A stretch of DNA of 64,000 nucleotides from Hymenobacter qilianensis (GTDB lineage: Bacteria; Bacteroidota; Bacteroidia; Cytophagales; Hymenobacteraceae): NCBI RefSeq assembly GCF_014489555.1, contig NZ_CP060784.1:3994501-4058500 (forward strand). The letters run 5' to 3'. The number at the start of each line of letters is the position of its first letter. Position 1 is the first letter of the stretch. Position numbers and translations under genes: made by a program. Under the pieces are notes generated by a model, which did no database searches, had not been told where the DNA came from, and worked only from the letters and a program-made list of their open reading frames with translations. Positions 16,714-27,473 of the stretch are shown here, piece after piece.

Positions 16714-18000
16714 ATGGCAGAGTCTGCTGAACTTATCCTCGACGGTAAATCCATTTCTTTACCCGTCATTGAAGGCACCGAGAACGAAAAAGCATTTGAT
16801 ATTGGCAAGCTGCGTGATCAGACGGGTTATGTAACCCTCGATTCAGGCTACAAGAACACCGGCGCCACCAAGAGCGCCATTACCTTCCTCGATGGCGAAG
16901 AAGGTATCCTGCGCTACCGTGGCTATCCAATTGAGCAGCTGGCCGAGCGGTCCAACTTCCTGGAAGTAGCTTACTTGCTGATCTACGGCTCTTTACCGAC
17001 GCAAACGGAGCTGGACAACTTTGCTCACCAGATCACGACTCACACGCTGGTGCATGAAGACGTGCGCAAGATATTCGACGGCTTTCCGTCGGCGGCCCAC
17101 CCTATGGGCATCCTGTCCAGCCTGATTTGCTCCTTGACTGCTTTTTACCCAAAGAGCCTTGACCCAAATCAAAGCCCTGAGGAAACCAATCTGAATATTA
17201 TTCGCCTGATTGCCAAAATCTCGACGATTGCGGCTTGGTCGTATAAGAATTCGGTAGGTCACCCGCTCAACTACCCCCGCAACGACCTAGACTATTGCTC
17301 GAACTTCCTATACATGATGTTCGCCTTCCCTACGGAGAAGTACGAAATCAACCCAGTAGTCGTAAGTGCGCTGAATAAACTGCTCATCCTGCACGCCGAC
17401 CACGAGCAAAACTGCTCAACATCTACGGTGCGCCTGGTAGGCTCGGCTAATGCCAGCTTATACGGCTCTGTTTCGGCCGGTGTGAACGCCCTATGGGGCC
17501 CTCTGCACGGCGGAGCCAACCAAGAGGTAATGGAGATGCTGGAGGCCATTCAGCAGGACGGCGGCAACACTCAGAAGTGGGTGGATAAAGCCAAGGATAA
17601 GAACGATTCCTTCCGCCTGATGGGCTTTGGCCACCGCGTGTACAAGAACTTTGACCCACGCGCTAAAATCATCAAGAAAGCCGCCGATGACGTGCTCAAG
17701 GCATTGGGTATTGATGATCCGCTGCTCAAAATCGCTCAGGAGCTGGAGCAAGCCGCCCTCACCGATCCATATTTCGTTGAGCGCAAGCTGTATCCGAACG
17801 TTGACTTCTATTCCGGTATCATCTACCGCGCTATCGGTATCCCAACGGAGATGTTTACCGTGCTCTTTGCTATGGGCCGTCTGCCCGGCTGGATTGCCCA
17901 GTGGAAGGAGATGCGTGAAAACAAGGAGCCAATCGGTCGCCCCCGCCAGATTTACACCGGCGAGCTGGAGCGCGATTATGTCGGCATCGAGCAGCGCTAG
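16714..18000 (+). CDS. gltA: Citrate synthase
   Basis: A 428-residue type II (hexameric) citrate synthase of the TCA cycle. The signatures are DGEEGILRYRGYPIEQLAE, the active-site region LHADHEQNCSTSTVRLVGS, GPLHGGANQEVMEMLE (His of the substrate site) and MGFGHRVYKNFDPRA, ending with the Asp region PNVDFYSGIIYRAIG and GRPRQIYTGELERDYV. Start at ATG 16714 gives the usual N-terminal extension of Gram-negative enzymes. A TGGGGGGC motif lies 131 bases upstream (16578-16583) in non-coding DNA. Confidence 0.96.
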   Translation: MAESAELILDGKSISLPVIEGTENEKAFDIGKLRDQTGYVTLDSGYKNTGATKSAITFLDGEEGILRYRGYPIEQLAERSNFLEVAYLLIYGSLPTQTELDNFAHQITTHTLVHEDVRKIFDGFPSAAHPMGILSSLICSLTAFYPKSLDPNQSPEETNLNIIRLIAKISTIAAWSYKNSVGHPLNYPRNDLDYCSNFLYMMFAFPTEKYEINPVVVSALNKLLILHADHEQNCSTSTVRLVGSANASLYGSVSAGVNALWGPLHGGANQEVMEMLEAIQQDGGNTQKWVDKAKDKNDSFRLMGFGHRVYKNFDPRAKIIKKAADDVLKALGIDDPLLKIAQELEQAALTDPYFVERKLYPNVDFYSGIIYRAIGIPTEMFTVLFAMGRLPGWIAQWKEMRENKEPIGRPRQIYTGELERDYVGIEQR

Positions 18001-18026
18001 TTGAGCCAGACTTATTCTAGCCTCAC

Positions 18027-18060
18027 AAAAAAGCCCCCAGAATCGTCTGGGGGCTTTTTT
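18027..18060. terminator. Bidirectional terminator between gltA and paralogue B
   Basis: AAAAAAGCCCCCAG - loop - CTGGGGGCTTTTTT between convergent genes. Confidence 0.9.
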
Positions 18061-18089
18061 ATGACTGTTTAAAAGAAGAACTGTTAGCG

Positions 18090-18449
18090 TTAGTTCTTCA
18101 CCGCCGTCATTGTGGTCTTAGCCTGGTTGTAAGCTACCATTTGCTTAGGCCACAGGATGGCAGCTAAGTCCCACTCATAGTGCGACTGCACTTCAGCCAA
18201 GTACTGGTCGAGAGCAGCCGGATCAGCTGACAGGCGGGTTTTGGCCTCCTCCATCTCGGCGAGCATTTGGAGGTTCAAACGCTTAACCTTCACATACTGA
18301 CCTTCATCGAGGCGCACTCTCTGAGCCATCTGACGAGTTAGCTGAGTGGCCCGCGCATTCAGAGATGTTCCGTTGTCAGCCAGCGCGGTAAAAGACAGCG
18401 TTGAAGCCATGCTGATCATGACAAAAACCAAAGTATAGATTCTTTTCAT
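18090..18449 (-). CDS. Periplasmic Spy-like protein, paralogue B
   Basis: A 119-residue exported protein with signal peptide MKRIYTLVFVMISMASTLSF, cleaved near ALA-DNG. The core LTRQMAQRVRLDEGQYVKVK then RLNLQMLAEMEEAKTRLSAD is helical and aligns with paralogue C (18771-19139) and more loosely with A (455-859). The C-terminal WPKQMVAYNQAKTTMTAV is also shared. A function as a periplasmic chaperone or stress protein is suggested only by this helical pattern. It faces the same direction as C, 321 bases apart, each with its own promoter, so they look like a local duplication under separate control. Confidence 0.75.
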   Translation of the reverse strand: MKRIYTLVFVMISMASTLSFTALADNGTSLNARATQLTRQMAQRVRLDEGQYVKVKRLNLQMLAEMEEAKTRLSADPAALDQYLAEVQSHYEWDLAAILWPKQMVAYNQAKTTMTAVKN

Positions 18450-18552
18450 AAAAGGAGGGATTTGAAGGTGAAACAGATCGGTTTAGTACGACTATTCTGC
18501 CATGGGCCAAAATGCTGCTGAGCGCTCTTTGGCTGCTGACTATTAGAACACC

Positions 18553-18582
18553 TAAATATAAACCGATTTAAATTAAAATCAA
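18553..18582 (-). promoter_or_regulatory. Promoter of paralogue B
   Basis: On the minus strand TTG (18580-18582), a 19-base spacer and TATATTTA (18553-18560), one base off TAnnTTTG; 104 bases from the ATG. The rest of 18450-18770 is AT-rich and holds no gene. Confidence 0.5.
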
Positions 18583-18770
18583 CACATTTTCTTACTTAAT
18601 TAATATTTATACGAATACGATATTAATTAGCTAATAATAACTAGCGTTTATGAAGCAGCGAAAACACTGCCCCATCCGGTTGATTTATGTTCAAACTTGA
18701 TAGTGAAGCTTGAAAACAGCCCACTCATAACAAGCTGTTTTCAAGCTGGCAAAACTGTCTAAAACCAAGA

Positions 18771-19139
18771 TTAGTCAGCAGCATTCATCAACGCCGTCAT
18801 GCTACTACGCGACTGCTGATACATAGCGAACTGATTGGAGCGCATTACTCTGGCAAGCGCTACATCATATTCGATCTGAACTTCAGCCATTTTCTGATCT
18901 AAGCTCAACGGATCGGCCGCATAGCGAACCTTCAAGGCGTCCATGTCAGAGAGCATCTTTACGTTGAGCTGTTTCACTTTCAAGTACTGGCCCTCATCTA
19001 ACCGTGCCTTATTGGCAATAGCGCGGGTGAGTGTAGTAGCCCGAGCTTGAATAGCTGTTGATTCGTCGGCTGCTGAGGCATTCGAAGAGGCTCCCTGTAG
19101 GCACAGGATTAAACAAGCAAAAAAGTATACTTTTTTCAT
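18771..19139 (-). CDS. Periplasmic Spy-like protein, paralogue C
   Basis: A 122-residue exported protein: MKKVYFFACLILCLQGASSN signal, then ADESTAIQARATTLTRAIAN, KARLDEGQYLKVKQLNVKML and a charged helix (SDMDALKVRYAADPLSLDQK). It shares RLDEGQY, the LN(L/V)xML block and the ADP-x-(A/S)LDQ block with paralogue B, with similar lengths. A third relative lies at 455-859. No enzyme motif is visible. Its exported helical make-up suggests a small envelope protein. A TACATTTG box lies 101 bases upstream of the start. Confidence 0.75.
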   Translation of the reverse strand: MKKVYFFACLILCLQGASSNASAADESTAIQARATTLTRAIANKARLDEGQYLKVKQLNVKMLSDMDALKVRYAADPLSLDQKMAEVQIEYDVALARVMRSNQFAMYQQSRSSMTALMNAAD

Positions 19140-19239
19140 AATGGTAGGTAAATGAGGTGAAAGTGGAAAATGAACATTTAGCGGGTTTTACATGGTGATC
19201 CAGCTACGATACGTGGCTGGCCACTGTAGTACCACGTCT

Positions 19240-19247
19240 CAAATGTA
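19240..19247 (-). promoter_or_regulatory. -7 box (TACATTTG) of paralogue C
   Basis: Perfect TAnnTTTG on the minus strand, 101 bases before the ATG at 19139. The expected -33 TTTG is replaced by a T-rich tract. Confidence 0.5.
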
Positions 19248-19372
19248 TATGGAAATATTTAAAAAAAAACATAATTTTTATAACTATTCTATTGTTGTAC
19301 TTTTACTACAATCTATTAATTATCTCATTAGCAGATATTTAATTATTCTGTAAGCAAGCAATACTGCAACAC

Positions 19373-19410
19373 AAAAAACCCTGACTTTTATAAAAGTCAG
19401 GGTCATTTTT
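19373..19410 (-). terminator. Terminator of the PorE-like gene
   Basis: ACCCTGACTTTTATAAAAGTCAGGGT stem followed on the minus strand by a run of T. It differs in sequence from the GCCCCC-type terminators. Confidence 0.88.
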
Positions 19411-19431
19411 GAACTATTTCTGTCCGGAAAC

Positions 19432-21390
19432 TTAGAGTATTCTAAACTCTATACGTCTGTTTTGTTGGCGATGGATATCTGAATCGTTCGGTTGGAGAGG
19501 CTTCGTTTCGCCATACCCCTTAAAGCGTAGCCGGCTAGCCTTCACTTCATTTGCCACCAAATAATTATACACAGCTTTTGCCCGATTTTGCGATAAAACC
19601 ATGTTGTCACTGTCAGCTCCTACATCATCCGTATGTCCCGAAATCTCTACTTCTATATCCTTATACTGACGCATAAACTGTATCAAGCGGTTTAGCTCCG
19701 TTCGTGATTTGGGCTTGAGGTTGTACTGGTTGGTATCGAAAAACAAGTTGTTCAGCACAATGCTACGTCCGGCCTTTACGGGCTCCAGATAAATATCCAG
19801 AGTAAGCGGATCAAAGCGTCGCTTGTCGGTATAGTCGAAGCTCAAGCTCTTCATCAGATACTTATCTGCCACGGCATACATCGCGTATTGGCGCCCTTCG
19901 TTAAGCACCACAGTGTAGTCACCGGATTCGCTATCGGAGGTTACATACTGCACCAGCTCATCGGTTTGCAGATCATACAGCTGTACATCTGCCCGCAGAG
20001 GCTTTTTGGTAGTTGCATCGAATACGCGGCCCTGCGTGTAGGTGCTGGTTTCGCGGGCCCGCACTTCGGCTGGCACTTCGAACCCGAATAACTCAACCGG
20101 GCGGTCGCGCTCCTGCTTTACTCCCGGCTCTGTGGCACGGGAGCGAGAACAAAAGCCGCGGCGGTTGTCGGATGTAATAAAAAGGGAAGCTTCATTTTCG
20201 AAGGTATTCAACGGATAACCCAGGTTGCGGGGCTCGCTCCAACGGCCGGGGGCTTGCATTTCACAGCGGTACACATCTAAGCCCCCCATACCAACAAGGC
20301 CATCAGTAACATAGTACAGCGTAGTGCCGCTGGCATGTATAAAAGGTGCCATATCCTTTCCGGGCGTATTTACGGGCTCTCCCACGTTCCGAGCTACACT
20401 CCAGGTGTCATCGGGCTGAAGATTAGTCACGTAAATGTCTTCCTGACCTTTGCCTCCCCGGCGGGTTGAGGTATAGTACAAAGTTCGCCCATCGGCCGAG
20501 AGCGTAGGCTGCGAGTCCCACTCCGGCGAGTTTACGTTGCGACCTAGGTTTACAGGCTTGCTCCAGTTGTTGCCGGTGCGGCGCGAGATGTACAAATCGC
20601 AGCTGCCTACGGAGCCAGGCCGGTCGCAGGAGGTGAACACGAGCGTTTTGCCATCGCCGGAAATCGTGCTGGCTCCTTCGTTATAAGGCGTGTTAATAAG
20701 CGGAGAAATAGATACAGGCTGCCCGAACGACCCATCATCATTACGCTTGGCAATAAAGAGGTTCTCATCGCTCGTTTCCTCAGCGGTAGGCCGAATGGTA
20801 TAAAGCAGGAAGCGATTATCGGCAGTAAGAGCCGGAAAGTACTGAAACCTATAAGTGTTCAACGGCTCGCCCAACCGCTCCGGTGTCATACCTACCGGAT
20901 TGGCCATGGCCTTTATCGCAAAGTCACAGTTGTTAAGCTGACGTTGGGCCCTGGCCAGGTTTTTTTGGCTCTTGGGGGCCAATTTAAGGTAGGTCTTATA
21001 ACTAGTTGAGGCTGTTTGGTAATCACCAAAAGTCATAGCCAGTTCCCCCAGGGTATAATAGTCGGCGGAACGCGTGGGGCTGGGGGGCAATTTTGCCAAG
21101 CCTGCTCGGTACGCCTCGAAGGCTGCCTGGTTTTCGCCCATAGCCTTGAGCAGGGAACCTTTCAGGACAAATGGCTCGCCCTGAGATGGAAACTTGTCAT
21201 TAAGGATTGAAAGCGTTTCGAGGGCTTTCGTAAAATCCCGCTCTTTGGCCTGTTCCTGAGCTTTCTCAAATAGGTGGCGGGCCTTCGTATTTGTGGTGGA
21301 GAGTTTGGCTTGCGCCACCGCAACGGTCGTAGGAATGATAGCACCCACTAACAGCATCAACAGCACGAAAACAGGTAGCAAACGGCGCAT
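19432..21390 (-). CDS. PorE-like OmpA-family protein (TPR, beta-propeller, CRD, OmpA)
   Basis: A 652-residue exported protein. In order: signal peptide (MRRLLPVFVLLMLLVGAIIP), TPR repeats (about 35-150, e.g. ALETLSILNDKFPSQGEP, YYTLGELAMTFGDYQTASTS), a WD40/PD40 beta-propeller (about 180-430, repeated DxxxLYYxS motifs such as SADGRTLYYTSTRRGGKGQE), a carboxypeptidase-regulatory-like domain (about 445-520) and a C-terminal OmpA domain (EVEISGHTDDVGADSDNMVL, QNRRIEFRIL) that binds peptidoglycan. This domain order is that of PorE of the type IX secretion system. It lies 16 bases after queE in the same direction, so it may be cotranscribed. Other T9SS anchor-like paralogues with the same order exist, so PorE is not certain. 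Confidence 0.82.
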   Translation of the reverse strand: MRRLLPVFVLLMLLVGAIIPTTVAVAQAKLSTTNTKARHLFEKAQEQAKERDFTKALETLSILNDKFPSQGEPFVLKGSLLKAMGENQAAFEAYRAGLAKLPPSPTRSADYYTLGELAMTFGDYQTASTSYKTYLKLAPKSQKNLARAQRQLNNCDFAIKAMANPVGMTPERLGEPLNTYRFQYFPALTADNRFLLYTIRPTAEETSDENLFIAKRNDDGSFGQPVSISPLINTPYNEGASTISGDGKTLVFTSCDRPGSVGSCDLYISRRTGNNWSKPVNLGRNVNSPEWDSQPTLSADGRTLYYTSTRRGGKGQEDIYVTNLQPDDTWSVARNVGEPVNTPGKDMAPFIHASGTTLYYVTDGLVGMGGLDVYRCEMQAPGRWSEPRNLGYPLNTFENEASLFITSDNRRGFCSRSRATEPGVKQERDRPVELFGFEVPAEVRARETSTYTQGRVFDATTKKPLRADVQLYDLQTDELVQYVTSDSESGDYTVVLNEGRQYAMYAVADKYLMKSLSFDYTDKRRFDPLTLDIYLEPVKAGRSIVLNNLFFDTNQYNLKPKSRTELNRLIQFMRQYKDIEVEISGHTDDVGADSDNMVLSQNRAKAVYNYLVANEVKASRLRFKGYGETKPLQPNDSDIHRQQNRRIEFRIL

Positions 21391-21406
21391 AAGCAGAAGC
21401 TGGAAG

Positions 21407-22036
21407 CTACGGGATATCGAGGTATTTATGCGTCTGTAAAGACACCTGCCACTGTGGGTTTTGCTTTACATAGTCCACAATAAGTGAGGTCATCTGTGCG
21501 GCGCGGCTCCATTCGGGTTGCAGGTACAGGCGGGTGTGCGTGCCTACTTGCGCGGCGTGCTCTTCAGCCCATGCAAAATCACTCTTGTTGAACACAACTA
21601 CCTTCAATTCATGAGCCAATTGTAGCACTGAAGGCAATGGAGACTTGAATTTTTTGGGCGAAACGCAAATCCAGTCCCAATCGCCGGTTAGCGGATACGC
21701 ACCTGATGTTTCGAGCCAGGTTTGGCAGCCGGCTTCTTTCAGCGTAGCCGTAAGCTGCGTTAAGTCGTGCATCAAGGGTTCGCCACCCGTCACTACCACG
21801 TTGCGGCCGGGGTGCTGCTTCACCGCCGCGACCATATCAGCCAACTCAACGCGTGGGTGTTGACTAGCATCCCACGACTCCTTCACATCGCACCAGTGGC
21901 ACCCTACATCGCAGCCGCCCAGGCGAATAAAATAAGCGGCCCGGCCTGTGTTATAGCCTTCTCCCTGAATGGTATAGAACTGCTCCATCAAGGGCAGCGC
22001 GGCATGCATAGGCGCCACCGACGCCGAGCCGGCCAT
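21407..22036 (-). CDS. queE: 7-carboxy-7-deazaguanine synthase
   Basis: A radical-SAM enzyme (209 residues from ATG 22036) of the queuosine pathway; it turns carboxy-tetrahydropterin into CDG. The [4Fe-4S] motif is GGCDVGCHWCDVKESWD (CxxxCxxC), preceded by FYTIQGEGYNTGRAAYFIRL, and followed by VVVTGGEPLMHDL and LETSGAYPL. The C-terminus WQVSLQTHKYLDIP is the family end. A further in-frame ATG at 22009 (MHAALP) could be the true start. Other queuosine genes are not in the window; the PorE-like gene follows 16 bases downstream. Confidence 0.92.
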   Translation of the reverse strand: MAGSASVAPMHAALPLMEQFYTIQGEGYNTGRAAYFIRLGGCDVGCHWCDVKESWDASQHPRVELADMVAAVKQHPGRNVVVTGGEPLMHDLTQLTATLKEAGCQTWLETSGAYPLTGDWDWICVSPKKFKSPLPSVLQLAHELKVVVFNKSDFAWAEEHAAQVGTHTRLYLQPEWSRAAQMTSLIVDYVKQNPQWQVSLQTHKYLDIP

Positions 22037-22207
22037 AAGGGGAATTGTGTGCAGCAAAACAGTAAAATATGGTAAAATAAAAAGTAAGCCAGGCCCACGG
22101 CCCGGATGCTCAAACGCTATTGCGCTCGTCTTCCGTTCCGCGTACCCACTTTTAAAAGTAGTATAACCACCCGGACTTTAAAAGCTTTATTTCAGCAGAA
22201 TAGGATT

Positions 22208-23118
22208 CTACCGGGCGTATATTTCTCCTTTGGCGGCCCGTAATGTATTGAGCAAGAGCATAGCAATCGTCATTGGTCCTACCCCACCTGGTACGGGCGT
22301 GATGTAAGAGGTCTTAGGTGCTACACCAGCAAAATCGACGTCACCCTTCAGCGTAAACCCTGACTTCTTGCTAGCATCAGCCACACGGGTAGTACCCACA
22401 TCAATTACAATAGCGCCCGGCCGCACCATGTCAGCCGTCACGAACTCAGGTCGGCCAATCGCAGCCACCACGATGTCGGCAGTGCGAACAATCTCGGCCA
22501 GGTTGCGAGTGCGAGAGTGACATAAAGTAACAGTGCAGTTTCCCGTATCTAAGTTTTTAGCAAGCAGAATACTAACAGGCGTACCCACAATGTTGCTACG
22601 ACCAATAACCACGCAATGCTGGCCGCTAGTTTCGATGCCGTAGCGGCTGAGTAGCTCTACGATTCCTGACGGTGTAGCCGGCAACAAGGAAGGCAACCCC
22701 GCCACCATACGCCCGATATTCATGGGGTGAAATCCGTCCACGTCCTTCTCCGGCTTAATGGTTTCGATAACCTTGTCAGCAGAGATGTGAGCTGGAAGTG
22801 GCAGTTGCACGATGAAGCCATCGATGCGGTCATCGTGGTTGAGTTCCTCAACTTTCGCTAGCAGCTCCGCTTCGGTAATGTCGTCCTCATAGCGCAACAG
22901 CGTGCTCTCGAAGCCGACTCGCTCGCAGGCCAGCACCTTGTTGCGCACGTAGGTTTCGGAGCCGCCGTCGTGGCCGACCAGAATAGCGGCCAAATGGGGA
23001 ATTTTGCCCCCACGGCCTTTATCTTTTCAACCTCGGCGGCAATTTCTACTTTAATGTCTTCGGCGGTTTTCTTGCCGTCGATGAGTTTGTAGCTCGTAGC
23101 TTCGGGGGCAGTGGTCAT
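22208..23118 (-). CDS. folD: Bifunctional methylenetetrahydrofolate dehydrogenase/cyclohydrolase, frameshifted as read
   Basis: About 303 residues if repaired; it makes 10-formyl-tetrahydrofolate from 5,10-methylene-THF. From ATG 23118: YKLIDGKKTAEDIKVEIAAE, then GHDGGSETYVRNKVLACERV (catalytic Tyr/Lys region), GFIVQLPLPAHISADKVIE, DGFHPMNIGRM, VIGRSNIVGTPVSILL (NADP site) and TPVPGGVGPMTIAMLLLNTL. The frame breaks at a C5 run on the plus strand (23007-23011): the reading KAVGAKFPIW becomes KAVGGKIPHLAAILVG with one more base. FolD is usually essential, so an assembly error is the likely cause. The gene is 16 bases after a small unknown gene and probably cotranscribed with it. Confidence 0.9.
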
Positions 23119-23134
23119 GCGAATATCAGCGAGG

Positions 23135-23323
23135 TTATTCTGGTGAAACAGTCTTGGTCTTGCGTGACTCGTTGTGGGCAGCAATAGCGGCGGCGCCGGA
23201 CTCCTGAAGCTCCTTCTCCATCGTGGGCCAATCGTCGCGCCACCGGAACTTGCGCTCTTGTCCTTTGATAATCTTGTCTAGCTGTACTTCAGTGGTACAG
23301 TTCTCGGTGAGTTTGTTAGCCAT
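23135..23323 (-). CDS. Small conserved-looking hypothetical protein
   Basis: A 62-residue soluble protein from ATG 23323: MANKLTENCTTEVQLDKIIK followed by GQERKFRWRDDWPTMEKELQ and a charged tail. It has many charged residues, a conserved-looking WRDDWP stretch and no signal peptide. I do not recognise the family. It sits directly upstream of folD (16-base gap) and after the lepA terminator, so it is probably the first gene of the folD unit. An upstream extension to 23386 is open but looks less like coding sequence. Confidence 0.55.
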   Translation of the reverse strand: MANKLTENCTTEVQLDKIIKGQERKFRWRDDWPTMEKELQESGAAAIAAHNESRKTKTVSPE

Positions 23324-23390
23324 TGGTTTGAAGGTTTCATACAACGGCTTGTCAGGAAGTGTATGGGTGAAAAATGAAGTAAGCAAGCAT

Positions 23391-23417
23391 AAAAAACGCG
23401 CCCCATGAGGCGCGTTT
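23391..23417 (-). terminator. Terminator of lepA
   Basis: Minus strand AAACGCGCC - TCATGG - GGCGCGTTTTTT, 11 bases after the lepA stop. Confidence 0.88.
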
Positions 23418-23427
23418 CAATCTTTAA

Positions 23428-25215
<1,788 letters not shown>

Positions 25216-25235
25216 TGGCGAGGGTTTTACGACTA

Positions 25236-25243
25236 CAAAGGTA
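25236..25243 (-). promoter_or_regulatory. -7 box (TACCTTTG) of lepA
   Basis: Perfect TAnnTTTG on the minus strand, 20 bases before the GTG start at 25215. It supports the shorter LepA start. No clear -33 element. The upstream gap to 25524 holds no gene, only one GGGGGCAAAT motif near 25311. Confidence 0.5.
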
Positions 25244-25524
25244 GGCAACGAGGGGCGGAAAAGCTATCTGAGCGCCGTAACCGGCCCCGAGGATAGCAGT
25301 AAGCAAGCTAGGGGGCAAATAGATAACGAAAGCTCGACTATTTAGCCTCAGGACCCTGAAGCCTGATTCATTGGTGCTAAATCCAGTGGCACCCAGGCAG
25401 AATCCATCCCTACTATCCTCTCATTTCATACCCACATCATCTCATTCTAGTTCATTGGGTATGACAAATGCCCAGAAATACTGTTGTTAGAGTAGTCAAA
25501 CTATTCTAACCTCAACACCTCTCC

Positions 25525-25938
25525 ATGAGCATTACCCTCAAGCAAGCCCAACAAGCCCTCACCGCCGCCCACGAAGCAGCCGTGCAGCACAACGTAAAAA
25601 TGAACATTGCCATCGTGGATAGCGGCGCCAACCTCGTGACCTTCCTGCGTATGGACGACGCCTGGCTCGGCTCGCTCGACATCTCGATTAAGAAAGCCAA
25701 AACCGCCCGCTTCTTCGATATGAACACCGGCGAAATCGGCAAGCTTTCTCAGCCCGGCGGCCCGCTTTATAATATCGAACACTCCAATAATGGACTAATA
25801 ACCTTCCCCGGCGGCATCCCGATCAGAAATAATCAAGGCGCGGTAATCGGCGCTATAGGCGTATCGGGCGACACCGTGGAGAACGATCATACGGTAGCCC
25901 AGGCCGGTGCCGACGCCGTGCAGGCAGTGAAGGAATAA
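25525..25938 (+). CDS. GlcG/HbpS family haem-binding-like protein
   Basis: A 137-residue cytosolic protein of the GlcG/HbpS family: MSITLKQAQQALTAAHEAAV, then MNIAIVDSGANLVTFLRMDD, AWLGSLDISIKKAKTARFFD, PGGIPIRNNQGAVIGAIGVS and GDTVENDHTVAQAGADAV. The DSGANLVTFxRMDDA and GAIGVSG motifs are the family signature. Members bind haem or act in glycolate and stress contexts; the role here cannot be read. It is followed by a terminator and then by the formaldehyde dehydrogenase gene, so it is a single-gene unit. Confidence 0.9.
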   Translation: MSITLKQAQQALTAAHEAAVQHNVKMNIAIVDSGANLVTFLRMDDAWLGSLDISIKKAKTARFFDMNTGEIGKLSQPGGPLYNIEHSNNGLITFPGGIPIRNNQGAVIGAIGVSGDTVENDHTVAQAGADAVQAVKE

Positions 25939-25965
25939 CACGTAGCCTTGACCTGATAATCAGCG

Positions 25966-26009
25966 AAAAAGCCCCCCAAGCCTGTATTTCTTACGCTGGG
26001 GGCTTTTTT
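25966..26009 (+). terminator. Rho-independent terminator
   Basis: AAAAAGCCCCCCAAGC - loop - GCTGGGGGCTTTTTT. Arms match except for run length (C run 6, G run 5). Confidence 0.88.
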
Positions 26010-26093
26010 GCTCTTTGTTCGATTACTCCAAGCTGGCGCGGAGCTTCTGGCGGCGGCATCCAATCTCCACCTCCAAAACCAACCTTTATAACT

Positions 26094-27287
26094 ATGGCAG
26101 ACAATCGCGGCGTCGTGTACCTGGGGCCGGGCAAAGTTGAAGTGCAAAGCATCGACTTTCCCAAGCTGAAGAACCCCAAGGGGCGCACCATCACTCACGG
26201 GGTGATTTTGAAAGTAGTATCTACCAACATCTGCGGCTCCGACCAGCACATGGTACGCGGCCGGACCACGGCACCCGCCGGCCTGGTGCTGGGCCATGAG
26301 ATAACCGGCGAGGTCATTGAAACCGGGGCCGATGTAGAGTTTCTGAAGAAAGGTGACCTGGTGTCGGTACCATTCAACGTGGCTTGCGGGCGCTGCCGGA
26401 CCTGCAAGGAAATGAAAACCGGCATCTGCCTGACCGTAAACGAAGGCCGCGCCGGCGGCGCCTACGGCTACGTGGATATGGGTGGCTGGGTCGGCGGGCA
26501 GGCCGAGTACGTGATGGTGCCCTACGCCGATTTCAACCTGCTCAAGTTTCCGAATAAGGATCAGGCCATGGAGAAAATCCGCGACCTGACCATGCTCAGC
26601 GACATTTTCCCGACGGGTTTCCACGGTGCTTTGAAAGCTGGCGTTGGGCCCGGCACCACGGTGTACATTGCGGGTGCCGGCCCGGTGGGCTTAGCCGCGG
26701 CCGCTTCGGCGCAACTGTTGGGGGCGGCCGTGGTGATTGTGGGCGATATGAACAAAGCTCGCCTGGCCCACGCCCGCTCCTTCGGCTGCGAAACCGTGGA
26801 CTTGACCCTCGACGCCACGCTCACGGAGCAAATCACCCAGATTCTGGGCATGCCCGAGATTGACTGCGCCGTCGATTGCGTGGGCTTTGAGGCCAGCGGC
26901 CACGGCTCCGATTCCAAGAAGGAAGTACCGGCCGCCGTGCTCAACTCCCTCATGGAAATCACCCGCGCCGGGGGCTCCATCGGCATTCCCGGCCTGTATG
27001 TAACCGAAGACCCCGGCGCGGCCGACAAAGCCGCTCAAAAGGGCAGCCTTTCCATTCGCTTTGGCTTAGGCTGGGCCAAAAGTCACTCTTTCCACACCGG
27101 CCAAACGCCCGTAATGAGCTACAACCGCCAGCTCATGCAGGCTATTTTGTACGATAAAGTACAGATTGCGAAGGCCGTGAACGTGGAGATTATTACCCTC
27201 GACCAAGCTCCGGAAGGCTACGCCGAGTTTGACAGCGGAGTGGCCAAGAAGTTTGTTATCAACCCGCACAACCTGATCCCGGCATAA
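26094..27287 (+). CDS. fdhA: Glutathione-independent formaldehyde dehydrogenase
   Basis: A 397-residue zinc-dependent medium-chain dehydrogenase that oxidises formaldehyde with NAD without glutathione. Catalytic zinc ligands are in STNICGSDQHM (Cys) and VLGHEITGEVIETG (His, Glu). The structural-zinc loop CGRCRTCKEMKTGIC has four Cys. NAD site YIAGAGPVGLAAAASAQLLG. The segment FEASGHGSDSKKEVPAAVLN is specific to the Pseudomonas putida-type enzyme. Length matches this class (about 398 residues). It has a terminator after it and no partner genes. Confidence 0.93.
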   Translation: MADNRGVVYLGPGKVEVQSIDFPKLKNPKGRTITHGVILKVVSTNICGSDQHMVRGRTTAPAGLVLGHEITGEVIETGADVEFLKKGDLVSVPFNVACGRCRTCKEMKTGICLTVNEGRAGGAYGYVDMGGWVGGQAEYVMVPYADFNLLKFPNKDQAMEKIRDLTMLSDIFPTGFHGALKAGVGPGTTVYIAGAGPVGLAAAASAQLLGAAVVIVGDMNKARLAHARSFGCETVDLTLDATLTEQITQILGMPEIDCAVDCVGFEASGHGSDSKKEVPAAVLNSLMEITRAGGSIGIPGLYVTEDPGAADKAAQKGSLSIRFGLGWAKSHSFHTGQTPVMSYNRQLMQAILYDKVQIAKAVNVEIITLDQAPEGYAEFDSGVAKKFVINPHNLIPA

Positions 27288-27318
27288 GGCGGTTAGTTCA
27301 GTTAGCACAAGCTCACCT

Positions 27319-27354
27319 AAAAAAGCCCCCGGATACATTCTGGGGGCTTTTTTT
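27319..27354 (+). terminator. Rho-independent terminator
   Basis: AAAAAAGCCCCCGGATACATTCTGGGGGCTTTTTTT after fdhA. Confidence 0.9.
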
Positions 27355-27473
27355 ATTAAAACGGAAGCTGAGTAAACATCAGCAGAGGGCAAGCACAACT
27401 TAACCTCCCAGCTGGGGTGGCGTATCAAAGTGGGTAAATGGTCTGGTTTTTCTCACTTTACCTCACTCCCATT

